From NCBI RefSeq assembly GCF_018739865.1, contig NZ_JADOER010000015.1, positions 1 through 64,000 of the forward strand: a DNA stretch of 64,000 bases. The letters are read 5' to 3'. Origin of the DNA: Leptothoe kymatousa TAU-MAC 1615. Lineage in GTDB: Bacteria; Cyanobacteriota; Cyanobacteriia; Phormidesmidales; Phormidesmidaceae. Position 1 is the first letter of the stretch; each line of letters opens with the position of its first letter. The notes under the pieces were generated by a model. The model had not been told where the DNA came from. It searched no databases and saw only the letters and a list, made by a program, of their open reading frames with translations. Positions 54,473-62,072 of this stretch are shown here, piece after piece. The translations under genes and the position numbers were made by a program.

Positions 54473-54516
54473 AATATAGAGCGTAGCGCATGTTCTTTTC
54501 TGTAGGAAAATGTATG
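54473..54516 (-). promoter_or_regulatory. CATACAG-box promoter D (RTX protein 2)
   Basis: Read leftward: CATACA-TTTT-CCTACAG, 21 bases, TATATT (54478-54473). One mismatch in the second half-site. The gap from 54266 to 54831 is otherwise AT-rich without a gene. Confidence 0.68.
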
Positions 54517-54706
54517 GTTACCCTAAGTTTTTTGTATGCACAACAAACTAAAAAAACGATAAAAAATATGTTCCTAGGGCTGAGGGCTTATAATTAATAA
54601 AGATTTCAATATGATTAATAGGTAAATATAAACCGTTTTCAAAAATCTCCCAAAGAGTTTTCAGTGGTTGGTAATTTCGGGAACAATATAAAATATTCCA
54701 CAATAA

Positions 54707-54735
54707 AAAGCATTGAAAAAACTCTTCAATGCTTT
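54707..54735 (-). terminator. Intrinsic terminator of the XRE gene
   Basis: AAAGCATTGAA/TTCAATGCTTT, a perfect 11-bp stem, followed on the minus strand by TTTTTATT. It lies ~95 bases after the XRE stop. Confidence 0.82.
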
Positions 54736-54831
54736 CATTCGGTGAATAAATTATCTTTGCAGATATTAAATATCTAATTAAATATTGACATACGACTTTC
54801 TCGGAATGCAGCTATCGGAGTTGCTATTGTA

Positions 54832-55074
54832 TCAAGCATCCTGCGTTGTTTTAGAGGGCTGTAGATACATGCTCAAAAAGACATAGGCGGCTGTGAGGTT
54901 TAATGTTTCTAGGGCAGCTAAAATTTCTGGTACGGAGTCTGCCCATGGGTCTTGACTTTCATCCACCCATTGATTGACTGTTGAACAGTCTATTCCCATG
55001 GTCTCTGCTAGGTGCGTTTGGGTAATGGCATACTGGGCCATTACATGTTTCAAGGCTTCTCCTGCTTTTGTCAT
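54832..55074 (-). CDS. Small XRE-family HTH regulator
   Basis: 80 residues. The helix-turn-helix is visible in LKHVMAQYAITQTHLAETMGI, given here as YAITQTHLAETMGIDCSTVN, with the recognition helix near DCSTVNQWVDESQDP. The remaining ~35 residues (LAALETLNLTAAYVFLSMYL) are a helical dimerisation-type tail. Family: Cro/C1-like, common in cyanobacteria as short single-domain regulators. Its target cannot be read from sequence; it sits between the RTX block and the AAA-CHASE2 gene. A terminator follows at 54707. Confidence 0.8.
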   Translation of the reverse strand: MTKAGEALKHVMAQYAITQTHLAETMGIDCSTVNQWVDESQDPWADSVPEILAALETLNLTAAYVFLSMYLQPSKTTQDA

Positions 55075-55737
55075 AGCGATTTAAAATTCTCGAAAAACAA
55101 TATGGGCGTTATTTATTGATGCTCTTAGCTGTGATTCTTCATCAATGGAAATAACAAGGTCGCAGAGGGTCAAGGCAACCTTGTTATGCTCGTGGTGATC
55201 GTTTACGTCCCAATTTTCCTAGGTACTTTCTATGTCGATCGCATCTGGCCATTTTTCAATAAATAATGTCTATTAGAAATAGTTTTAGGTAATCTCTTTA
55301 AACAGTTATCAAAGGCTACCCTTGAAAATATTGTTGCCAGTACGATGGGATTTCCTTAGGGGATGTTTTGGGAATATTCTAAGAACGATCAAGGTTGTCC
55401 CCCATGTGTTTTCTATCGTGGCATACTGACGGGAGGTTGTCTAATGTTATTCAGGGTATAACAGGGGGGAGCACTATGCCCATGGGGGTAAAGTAAGGTG
55501 GTGCCCAATAAGTCTTTATGGACATTCCTGTCGGTTTTGGTGAAATCTTCTCATGGGCTTAAAGAAAAGTCTCTGCTGCCTAGTTTTCTTTGCAAAGTCT
55601 TTTTGTGTTGATTGTAGTAAAAGGTTGGTAATGCTTACCCTTTGGGGCAGTGCCCTCGCGGATAGTTAACATAAGGCTCTCTATGCAATTGGTCTGAATA
55701 TACCAAATTAAATTGGTCCAAGCATTGGTAAAACTAA

Positions 55738-55832
55738 GGGCTGGTTAAAATTAAAAGCAGGGTCTTTTTCTTGAAATCATGGCTTAACAAGCCTTTTGGG
55801 ATTAAACCGTGGAGTCGTTGCTTAACGGCTCC
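55738..55832 (-). repeat. Dispersed palindromic element, copy 3 (reverse)
   Basis: 95 bases in reverse orientation, flanked by TTA on both sides when read on the minus strand. Internal GGCTTAACAAGCC hairpin present. Confidence 0.82.
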
Positions 55833-56045
55833 TAAGATTAGGAATGGCGATTAAATAAATTCCAATTTTGCCGGACTAACCCCGAGGGAGACGTTGCCCG
55901 TTAGGCTTGCCCATGCTGCTCGGGCTATACGACTCCGCTCAGGCTTCTGTGACTAGCTGTGAAAACTATGGATTTAAAGGGTTTCGCTGTCCTTAGGGGA
56001 ATGCACATAAATAAATTCCTAATCACAGAATATGTCGTAGGACCT

Positions 56046-56066
56046 CCTCCCCTTAAGAAGGGGAGG
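56046..56066. repeat. GC-rich palindrome 1
   Basis: CCTCCCCTT-AAG-AAGGGGAGG, a perfect 9-bp stem of the kind scattered through many cyanobacterial genomes. Confidence 0.7.
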
Positions 56067-56122
56067 TGCCGTAGGCGGAGGGGTCTGGACCGATAGCGCT
56101 AACTGTCGATAACCCCCTGTAA

Positions 56123-56143
56123 GTCCCCCTTACGAAGGGGGAC
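56123..56143. repeat. GC-rich palindrome 2
   Basis: GTCCCCCTT-ACG-AAGGGGGAC, a perfect 9-bp stem, 57 bases after palindrome 1. Confidence 0.7.
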
Positions 56144-56328
56144 AACACACCTCGAACATGTCTCAAAGAGGTAGATTATTTTCATGCAGACGCCTTAGTG
56201 GATTGCCTAGTCGAATGGTTTGTAGGTCGAAGCCCGTACATGACTAATTACGTGTGAGGGCCTATCTGTTGTTTTTGATGGGTAAAATATGGGTATGTCT
56301 AAGTGCCGTCAATTAGGTATTTCAGTCC

Positions 56329-59127
56329 ATGTATCAAGTTGGTGGGAGCTTATCTTCCGATGCCCAGAGTTATGTCTGTCGTGCTGCCGATGATGAACTC
56401 TACAATGCTTTGATTCAGCGACAATTTTGCTATATTTTAACGGCTCGACAGATGGGGAAATCGAGCTTGCGAGTGCGCACCATGGCTCGTCTCCAGCAGG
56501 CAGGTATCCGCTGCGGTCTGTTGGATATGACCATGCTAGGTACCCATGAAATTAGTCAAGATCAGTGGTATGCCAGTTTGGTGCGGCGACTGATTCGCAC
56601 CTTTCGACTGCCCACCCAGTTTCGGGCTTGGTGGCAGGAACGCCAATGCCTGTCTCCTGTGCAGCGACTGGCGGAATTTTTAGACGACGAACTGCTGGGG
56701 CATATTGAAGCACCGATTGTTCTGTTTATGGATGAAATCGATGTGCTGCTGCAGCTAGGGTTTGTGACGGATGACTTTTTTGCGCTGCTGCGAGCCTGCT
56801 ACAACAACCGTGCCGATAACCCAGCGTACAAGCGATTGACGATTGCTTTGGTGGGTGTGGCGGTGCCTGGGGATTTGATTAAGGATCCGGTGACTACGCC
56901 GTTTAATGTTGGTCGTGCGGTTACGTTACATGGACTGCAACGGGAGGATTGTTGCCCTCTGGTGCAGGGCCTACAGACATTGGTGAATAACCCTGATGAA
57001 ACGGTTCACCATATTTTGGCTTGGACCGGGGGGCAACCTTTTTTGACTCAGAAGCTGTGTCAGCTGGTGGGGCGATCTGCGGCAAATCTGGGGGAGGCGA
57101 TCACCGTTGATTTGTTGGTGCAAAAACATATTATTGACAATTGGGAAGCCCAGGATCAGCCTGAACATTTAGGAACTATTCGCGATCGCATCTTATATAA
57201 CCCCGTATTGGCCGGTCGTGTGCTGGGGATCTATCAACAACTGCTCCAAGGGGAAGACATTGCCACCGACGACAGCGAACCCCAACTGGTGCTGCGGTTG
57301 TCGGGGTTAGTCATCGATGCCCAGGGGCGTTTGGCCATTGCCAACCCCATTTACCAAGCGGTCTTTGATCAGCGCTGGGTGGCTCAACAGTTAGACGCCC
57401 TGCGCCCCTATGGCCCCACCTTTGAACAATGGCTGGCCGCGGGGGGGCAGACCCAGGAACATTTGCTTAAAGGGTTGGAGCTACAAGCCGCCCTAGCCTG
57501 GGCTGACACCAAACAACTGAGCGATGCCGACTATCGCTTTTTAGCAGCCAGCCAGGCGGCAGAAAAAAACCAGGTGGAAGCCACCCTGGCCCAGGAAATA
57601 GAGGAGCGAGAACGGGCAGAATTTGCCCTGGCTGCCGCCACCGAAGCCACCCAAGTCTTGGCCCACAGCCGACGGCAGGCAAGAAAGCACGCGACGCGGC
57701 CGCGCAACATGGCGGGGTGGATTGCGGGGGCCGCCATGGGAGCGACGGCACTGGTGGGAGCCGTGCGCATATTCGGCGGATTACAAAACCTAGAGCTAGC
57801 GATGTTAGATCGCTATTTTCGTTGGCGACCCACTGAAACCATTGAACCGAGGGTGGTGGTGGTGACCATTGATGAACCAGATATCCAAACCATTGGTCAG
57901 TTTCCGATCCCCGATGCCATCTTGGCCAAAGCGTTGAAAACAATCGACAGCTATGGCCCCCGCCTGATTGGATTGGATATGTATCGCGACCTGCCGGTGG
58001 AACCTGGCCACGGTGACCTGCTCGCCACCTTGGAACAGCTCCCCAATCTGATGGCTATTGAAAAAGTTATGGGCACCCCCATTGCTGGGCCACCGGTCCT
58101 ACAAGGTAGCGAGCGCCTAGGGTTTGCCGATCAGACGTTAGATAATGATGGCACCGTCCGCCGCGCCCTATTAAGCATGAGCGCCGATGGGGTGACAGCG
58201 GCGGATGATGGCAGTGACGTTATCTTTAGCTTTCCCCTCAAACTCAGTTTGGCCTATTTGGCGGCTGACGGAATCAATTCTGTTGCGTTGCCAGAAAACC
58301 CCAGCTATCAGCAACTGGGGCGAACGGTGATCAAACCCCTGATCCGCAACCATGGGGGCTATACCAGGGCTGAAATGGGGGGATATCAAGTTCTGTTGAA
58401 TTATGCCGGCAACTTACCTACGGTGTCTATTACCGATGTGTTGACTGACCAGGTCGATCCAGATACGATTCGCGATCGCATCGTACTTGTGGGCTCCAGT
58501 GCGTCCACCGTCAATGATCTGTTACTCACCCCCTACACCCAAACCGACAATGGCTACATGCCGGGGGTTACGGTTCATGCCCACACCATTACCATGGTGC
58601 TCAGTGCGGCCCTCGACGGTCGTCCCCTGATTCGCACATACCGACGGCAGTGGGATTGGCTGTGGATTTTGTTGTGGGCCACCGGGGGAGCCTTGGTCGC
58701 CGCCCGGTGGCAGCATCAACCAGGTATTGTGTTAGCCCTAACAACAATTTCAGTGGGGGGGCTGGTGGCGGTGACCTATGGTGCCTTCCTGTGGGGCTGG
58801 TGGGTGGCGGTGGTGCCCCCGGCCCTAGGCTACATTATGGGCGTAGTTGCCATTCCGGTGGTGACGGCCCGTCAGCTAGATCGGCGCATTTTGCGCCAGG
58901 TGATGGCCGACTTGGTAACGGTTGCCCAAGAAAAACCGGCGGTGGGAAAAATTGCGATCGCATATCTAAAGCAGGCAGAAAATACAGAAACCCAAACTCT
59001 GATTAATACCTACGAACACGAAATCCTCAGTTCTTTTACCTCACGGCACGAGAATAATGGGCGCGATCAACAACTAAATCCACCAGGTCATACCAGTAAC
59101 CATTCTCGCTCAACCACTGAGCCATAG
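56329..59127 (+). CDS. AAA-like ATPase fused to CHASE2 membrane sensor
   Basis: 932 residues. Residues ~1-330 are an AAA-like (AAA_35) domain: Walker A LTARQMGKSSLRV, Walker B IVLFMDEIDVLL, followed by TTPFNVGRAVTLHGLQ. A coiled coil lies at ~405-455 (QVEATLAQEIEERERAEFAL), then a membrane helix (IAGAAMGATALVGAVRI). A CHASE2 sensor follows: LAMLDRYFRWRPTETIEPRV, DRIVLVGSSASTVNDLLLTPY and VTVHAHTITMVL. Three C-terminal helices end the membrane part. The cytosolic C-terminus has no kinase, so output is presumably through the ATPase. The last 92 bases overlap the convergent DUF928 gene. Confidence 0.93.
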   Translation: MYQVGGSLSSDAQSYVCRAADDELYNALIQRQFCYILTARQMGKSSLRVRTMARLQQAGIRCGLLDMTMLGTHEISQDQWYASLVRRLIRTFRLPTQFRAWWQERQCLSPVQRLAEFLDDELLGHIEAPIVLFMDEIDVLLQLGFVTDDFFALLRACYNNRADNPAYKRLTIALVGVAVPGDLIKDPVTTPFNVGRAVTLHGLQREDCCPLVQGLQTLVNNPDETVHHILAWTGGQPFLTQKLCQLVGRSAANLGEAITVDLLVQKHIIDNWEAQDQPEHLGTIRDRILYNPVLAGRVLGIYQQLLQGEDIATDDSEPQLVLRLSGLVIDAQGRLAIANPIYQAVFDQRWVAQQLDALRPYGPTFEQWLAAGGQTQEHLLKGLELQAALAWADTKQLSDADYRFLAASQAAEKNQVEATLAQEIEERERAEFALAAATEATQVLAHSRRQARKHATRPRNMAGWIAGAAMGATALVGAVRIFGGLQNLELAMLDRYFRWRPTETIEPRVVVVTIDEPDIQTIGQFPIPDAILAKALKTIDSYGPRLIGLDMYRDLPVEPGHGDLLATLEQLPNLMAIEKVMGTPIAGPPVLQGSERLGFADQTLDNDGTVRRALLSMSADGVTAADDGSDVIFSFPLKLSLAYLAADGINSVALPENPSYQQLGRTVIKPLIRNHGGYTRAEMGGYQVLLNYAGNLPTVSITDVLTDQVDPDTIRDRIVLVGSSASTVNDLLLTPYTQTDNGYMPGVTVHAHTITMVLSAALDGRPLIRTYRRQWDWLWILLWATGGALVAARWQHQPGIVLALTTISVGGLVAVTYGAFLWGWWVAVVPPALGYIMGVVAIPVVTARQLDRRILRQVMADLVTVAQEKPAVGKIAIAYLKQAENTETQTLINTYEHEILSSFTSRHENNGRDQQLNPPGHTSNHSRSTTEP

Positions 59128-59695
59128 CTTCGGGGGTATGGACAACAGACTGGCTGGTTTCCAATTCTGTACGGTGCACCCAACCGGTTAATATCGGATC
59201 GTTTAGGGTCATAAAATTACCGCACACCAGGGTTAAGGACCATTCGTAGGTGACGCCAGGCGTTAGGGCCGGAGCATCGTCGGGTAAGCCAAACCCAACC
59301 CATCCGGTTTGGGGGGAAATTGGCACCATGGCTTGGCGATAGTCCTCTGGCGACTCACCACGAAATGTTAAAAAAACTTGTTTTGCAGATGTTGCTGGCA
59401 TATCAACAAAGATCTGGGGATGATCTTTTAAGGTAAGGCCAAAGCGATCGGCGGGGAGTAAAGGTGCGATTACGGCTTCGTCAGGAGAACAACTGAGGGG
59501 ACGACGGGAGCTGCCATTACCCGCTGTTTCAGGGCGACCAATATCCGGTGGCTTAAATTCCGTTAGCCACTGGTCTAACAGGTCAGGCGTGGAGGCTGAT
59601 GCGCCAGTTGCCATGCCCAATAGAGAGCCCAGGGCCACCATGCCACTGGCAAGACATCGACGTAAGGGTGCTTTTTTCTGAAGAAGGTAGTACAC
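59036..59695 (-). CDS. DUF928 exported protein
   Basis: 219 residues with an N-terminal signal peptide (ASGMVALGSLLGMATGASAS). DUF928 blocks follow: PDEAVIAPLLPADRFGLTLK, HPQIFVDMPATSAKQVFLTF, and TPGVTYEWSLTLVCG near residue 150. The C-terminal WLSENGYWYDLVDLVVD resembles the family end. DUF928 proteins are nearly restricted to cyanobacteria and lie often beside CHASE2, CHAT and TPS genes; function unknown. It overlaps the end of the CHASE2 gene on the opposite strand by 92 bases, so each mRNA's 3' end is antisense to the other. Confidence 0.9.
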   Translation of the reverse strand: MYYLLQKKAPLRRCLASGMVALGSLLGMATGASASTPDLLDQWLTEFKPPDIGRPETAGNGSSRRPLSCSPDEAVIAPLLPADRFGLTLKDHPQIFVDMPATSAKQVFLTFRGESPEDYRQAMVPISPQTGWVGFGLPDDAPALTPGVTYEWSLTLVCGNFMTLNDPILTGWVHRTELETSQSVVHTPEAMAQWLSENGYWYDLVDLVVDRAHYSRAVR

Positions 59696-59765
59696 AGTTA
59701 ACGATATTGAGATTTTAAAAAGGATGTTGCCGATCCTCAGAATGACTTTATCTGGTAAATCCAGC

Positions 59766-59909
59766 CTATGCGGCCACGTTCAAGATCTTTTTATTCCCCA
59801 AATCAGCAACGGTAAACAAGAAAGCTACGACACCAACCACCAGCAACCAATGAAACCAGGTCTTATTTGAAGAGACTTCGCCAATTTCTACGTTGCTGAA
59901 CTCACACAT
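59766..59909 (-). CDS. Possible small single-TM protein
   Basis: 47 codons: MCEFSNVEIGEVSSNKT, then a hydrophobic helix WFHWLLVVGVVAFLFTVA, then a basic tail. A stop in frame just before the ATG fixes the start. No convincing ribosome-binding site. The ATG sits in a CACACATG-N8-CATGTGTG palindrome (59903-59926). It is upstream of DUF928 on the same strand. Family not recognised; may be a real small membrane protein or chance. Confidence 0.38.
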   Translation of the reverse strand: MCEFSNVEIGEVSSNKTWFHWLLVVGVVAFLFTVADLGNKKILNVAA

Positions 59910-59955
59910 GGATCAGGGCATGTGTGTTTTAATCACACAAAACTCAACGCGGGAT

Positions 59956-59999
59956 CACACATTTTTATACAGAAACAAACAATACTTTTATTATATGAT
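59956..59999 (+). promoter_or_regulatory. CATACAG-box promoter E (no gene; repeat array)
   Basis: CACACA-TTTT-TATACAG, 21 bases, TATGAT (59994-59999). There is no gene for 350 bases downstream. The likely start near 60006 leads into the tandem array at 60031, so it may make a non-coding RNA. Confidence 0.65.
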
Positions 60000-60030
60000 T
60001 TCTTGGCCTATATAACGTTGGCATATTGGT

Positions 60031-60199
60031 AAAGGGGTTTAAAGTTTTCATTATTGCCAATGCCCTCCAATCAAAGGGTTTAAAGTTTTTATTATTGTCA
60101 GTGCCCTTCAATCAAAGGGTTTAAAGTTTTCATTATTGCCAATGCCCTCCAATCAAAGGGGTTTAAAGTTTTCATCATTATTGTCAGCACCCTTCAACC
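60031..60199 (+). repeat. Four tandem 41-45 bp units
   Basis: Units at 60031, 60073, 60114 and 60155; consensus starts AAAGGGTTTAAAGTTTTCAT and continues TATTGCCAATGCCCTCCAATC. No unique spacers, so not CRISPR. After the array GGACA/TGTCC and CAACCGT/ACGGTTG (60210-60275) can form a nested hairpin. Confidence 0.93.
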
Positions 60200-60324
60200 A
60201 AAGTTGTTTGGACAATCGTGATACAGACAACCGTGGGCTGAGCACTTCCAATCTACGGTTGCTTGTTTGCTGTCCATAGTGGCCCTATGCCCCTTGGATT
60301 AACATACATACTCTTCGAGGAAAG

Positions 60325-60368
60325 CACACAAATTCATACAGCAAGATGTATGGATACTTAGATATTGT
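60325..60368 (+). promoter_or_regulatory. CATACAG-box promoter F (small membrane protein)
   Basis: CACACA-AATT-CATACAG, 21 bases, TATTGT (60363-60368). A perfect palindrome ATGGTTA-N7-TAACCAT (60373-60393) covers the likely start of transcription and could be an operator. Confidence 0.66.
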
Positions 60369-60415
60369 TTGCATGGTTAATAGTCATAACCATAGGTCCT
60401 TTAGTCAGGGTAGTC

Positions 60416-60730
60416 ATGGCACAGCAGACAATAACAACAATGATGACGTCAAATGACTGGGTATTCATCGCAATATCGATTTATACCATCGCTACGGTGA
60501 CGTCGATTTACATAGCGGTAAGCTTGATGCTGGAGTTTAGACAAATGTTCATTCAAGAATCGAGACTTGATTATTTTGAAAGCCTGAATATACAAAAGCC
60601 TTCCCATCAGTTAGTAGGAAATCCTAGGGCTGTTTGGATGGTTTTGCGCAGGGTTTGCTCTGGGGCGGTTTTCCCCACATCCCTTCAAAAGTCCTCCCAA
60701 TGCGAAGAAACATCCAAAATGAATGCCTAA
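60416..60730 (+). CDS. Small putative membrane protein
   Basis: 104 residues from the ATG at 60416 (MAQQTITTMMTSNDW). I prefer this to a TTG at 60365, which would overlap the promoter -10. One or two hydrophobic helices (VFIAISIYTIATVTSIYIAV) are followed by a polar C-terminal half with no family resemblance (FESLNIQKPSHQLVGNPRA). The last 40 residues look low in constraint and may be out-of-frame read-through of a decayed end. Its promoter shares the CATACAG box with the lysR and RTX genes, so co-regulation is likely. Function unknown. Confidence 0.5.
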   Translation: MAQQTITTMMTSNDWVFIAISIYTIATVTSIYIAVSLMLEFRQMFIQESRLDYFESLNIQKPSHQLVGNPRAVWMVLRRVCSGAVFPTSLQKSSQCEETSKMNA

Positions 60731-60773
60731 AATCCTATGCAAAAATGGCTATAAAGCCTGATCAGCAAGCTTA

Positions 60774-60870
60774 GGAGCTGTTAAGAAATTAATTCATGGG
60801 GTAAGCCTGAAAGGCTTATTAAGTCATGATTTAACCCAAAAAGGCCATGATTTTAATTTTTAACCAGCCC
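60774..60870 (+). repeat. Dispersed palindromic element, copy 4
   Basis: 97 bases, GGAGCTGTTAAGAAATTAAT to TTTTTAACCAGCCC, flanked by TTA on both sides. Confidence 0.83.
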
Positions 60871-61193
60871 TTAGCTGAAAGCCCTTGAGATTTTGGGCTG
60901 AGATCGCAAATGGATATCTGCATGCCTTTTTAGGTATGGCTAAGATCGCAAAAAACAATCCCAGCGCTTACCATCCAAGCCAATGTTGAATCCCCCATAG
61001 CTTTTAACGGCTCAAACTTTGAGTGCTGCTAATCCTGAAGATAACTCCAATGGGCTTGATGTAGCCTGAAATCTTACATAAATCCTTCATCTTCTAACAG
61101 CAGACGTTGTGCTGCCAAATAGGTCCTTAGCCCCATGTCAGGCCTCAATGTTGTTAGCTACCATCAAGAGGGATTTAGTTCTTTAGCTGTATT

Positions 61194-61331
61194 ATGGTCA
61201 TAACTAATCGAAACGGTCAACAAACGTCCATCCTAAGCCCTGTCAGGGGAGCCGTAGAGGTGATGACTGTCTATTTGGTAGGGATGGTGATAGTTTTTTT
61301 GCTACTTTCAGAACGATATTTGCTGGATTAA
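61194..61331 (+). CDS. Possible small single-TM protein
   Basis: 45 codons: MVITNRNGQQTSILSPVRG, then VMTVYLVGMVIVFLLLSE as a hydrophobic helix. The stop TAA lies within a short remnant (TTAACAAGCCCTA) of the dispersed element. A purine-rich AGAGGGA occurs about 20 bases upstream, too far for a normal RBS. Weak candidate. Confidence 0.3.
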   Translation: MVITNRNGQQTSILSPVRGAVEVMTVYLVGMVIVFLLLSERYLLD

Positions 61332-61342
61332 CAAGCCCTACA

Positions 61343-61437
61343 GGTCGTTAAGAAATTACTTCACGGTTTAATCCGAAAAGGCTTGTGCAGCCATGTTTTG
61401 AAGGAACAAGGCCATGATTTTAATTTTTAACAAGCCC
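61343..61437 (+). repeat. Dispersed palindromic element, copy 5
   Basis: 95 bases, in tandem with copy 6 and nearly identical to it. A 13-base tail remnant of another copy lies at 61328-61340. Confidence 0.85.
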
Positions 61438-61442
61438 TAACG

Positions 61443-61537
61443 GGTCGTTAAGAAATTACTTCACGGTTTAATCCGAAAAGGCTTGTGCAGCCATGTTTTC
61501 AAGGAACAAGGCGATGATTTTAATTTTCAAAAAGCCC
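61443..61537 (+). repeat. Dispersed palindromic element, copy 6
   Basis: 95 bases, separated from copy 5 by five bases; a few differences (GGCGATG for GGCCATG, TTCAAAAAGCCC end). Recent tandem duplication. Confidence 0.85.
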
Positions 61538-61762
61538 TAACTCCCTTGAAATTAATCGTCAGAATGTTTTGTCGATCGTCACAATGTACAAGAACAACGT
61601 CCCTAGTTTGGGTCAAGCTATGACTGACCCAGAGCAAGCTTTAGTCGTGGCGAAGGGCCACCACCAAGCTACCAAACAAATTGAAGCCATGGAATAAAGA
61701 AAAAAAGGTTCAAAAAATTAGCCTAGGCAAATCACCCAGAAAAACAGTCGCTGTAATTTGTC

Positions 61763-61780
61763 CCATGACTTTAGTCATGG
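61763..61780 (+). other. Palindrome CCATGACT-TT-AGTCATGG
   Basis: Perfect 8-bp stem with a two-base loop and TTTTT shortly after. It resembles the hairpin ends of IS200/IS605 elements but no transposase is present; could also be a weak terminator. Confidence 0.5.
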
Positions 61781-62017
61781 TCAATTTTTATGGCTTTAGG
61801 GAGACCATAGAGGTGACGGATGGCAGATGTCGAAATCTTTTTCCATGCCTAGATTAATAAGGCGTGTTCGTAACACAAGTTATCTGATTTTTCGTGAATC
61901 TTCTGGATAAACTATCTGGAACGTATTACCCATAAAGGGTTGAAGCCCATGGTTATCTGATGTGGCAGGCCATATTACAGAGTATAGTTAACCCCCATAC
62001 ACTGTGGCCGACAGCAT

Positions 62018-62060
62018 GACACATTTTCATACAGCAACTTTAAGTGAGTGGGCATAGGAT
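62018..62060 (+). promoter_or_regulatory. CATACAG-box promoter G (lysR 2)
   Basis: GACACA-TTTT-CATACAG (62018-62034), 20 bases, TAGGAT (62055-62060). It precedes the lysR 2 start at 62073 closely; a start at the ATG 62097 would give a longer leader. Confidence 0.65.
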
Positions 62061-62072
62061 ATTTCTAAGAGA

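Larger units (their letters stand above)
55075..56328. other. Long non-coding stretch, 1.25 kb
   Basis: No credible gene seen. It holds dispersed element copy 3 in reverse (55738-55832) and two G/C-rich palindromes (56046-56066 and 56123-56143). It reads like a decayed, repeat-collecting site and may once have held a gene. Confidence 0.65.
60731..62072. other. Repeat-rich non-coding stretch, 1.3 kb
   Basis: Holds dispersed elements 4-6, a possible small membrane gene (61194), a palindrome at 61763 and box promoter G. No larger gene is visible. The short frame at 61620-61697 is discussed among rejected items. Confidence 0.7.

Noticed and set aside
59916..59940. CRP-like site (TGTGTG then TCACAC)
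   Set aside because: Half-site spacing does not match the 6-base gap of the CRP consensus.
60031..60199. Possible CRISPR array
   Set aside because: The units are near-identical along their whole 41-45 bases with no unique spacers, and no cas gene is seen.
61620..61697. 25-codon frame beginning MTDPEQALVV
   Set aside because: Too short, no clear RBS and no recognisable relative; might be a remnant of a lost gene.
61763..61780. IS200/IS605 end
   Set aside because: Only the hairpin is seen. No transposase or second end lies nearby.
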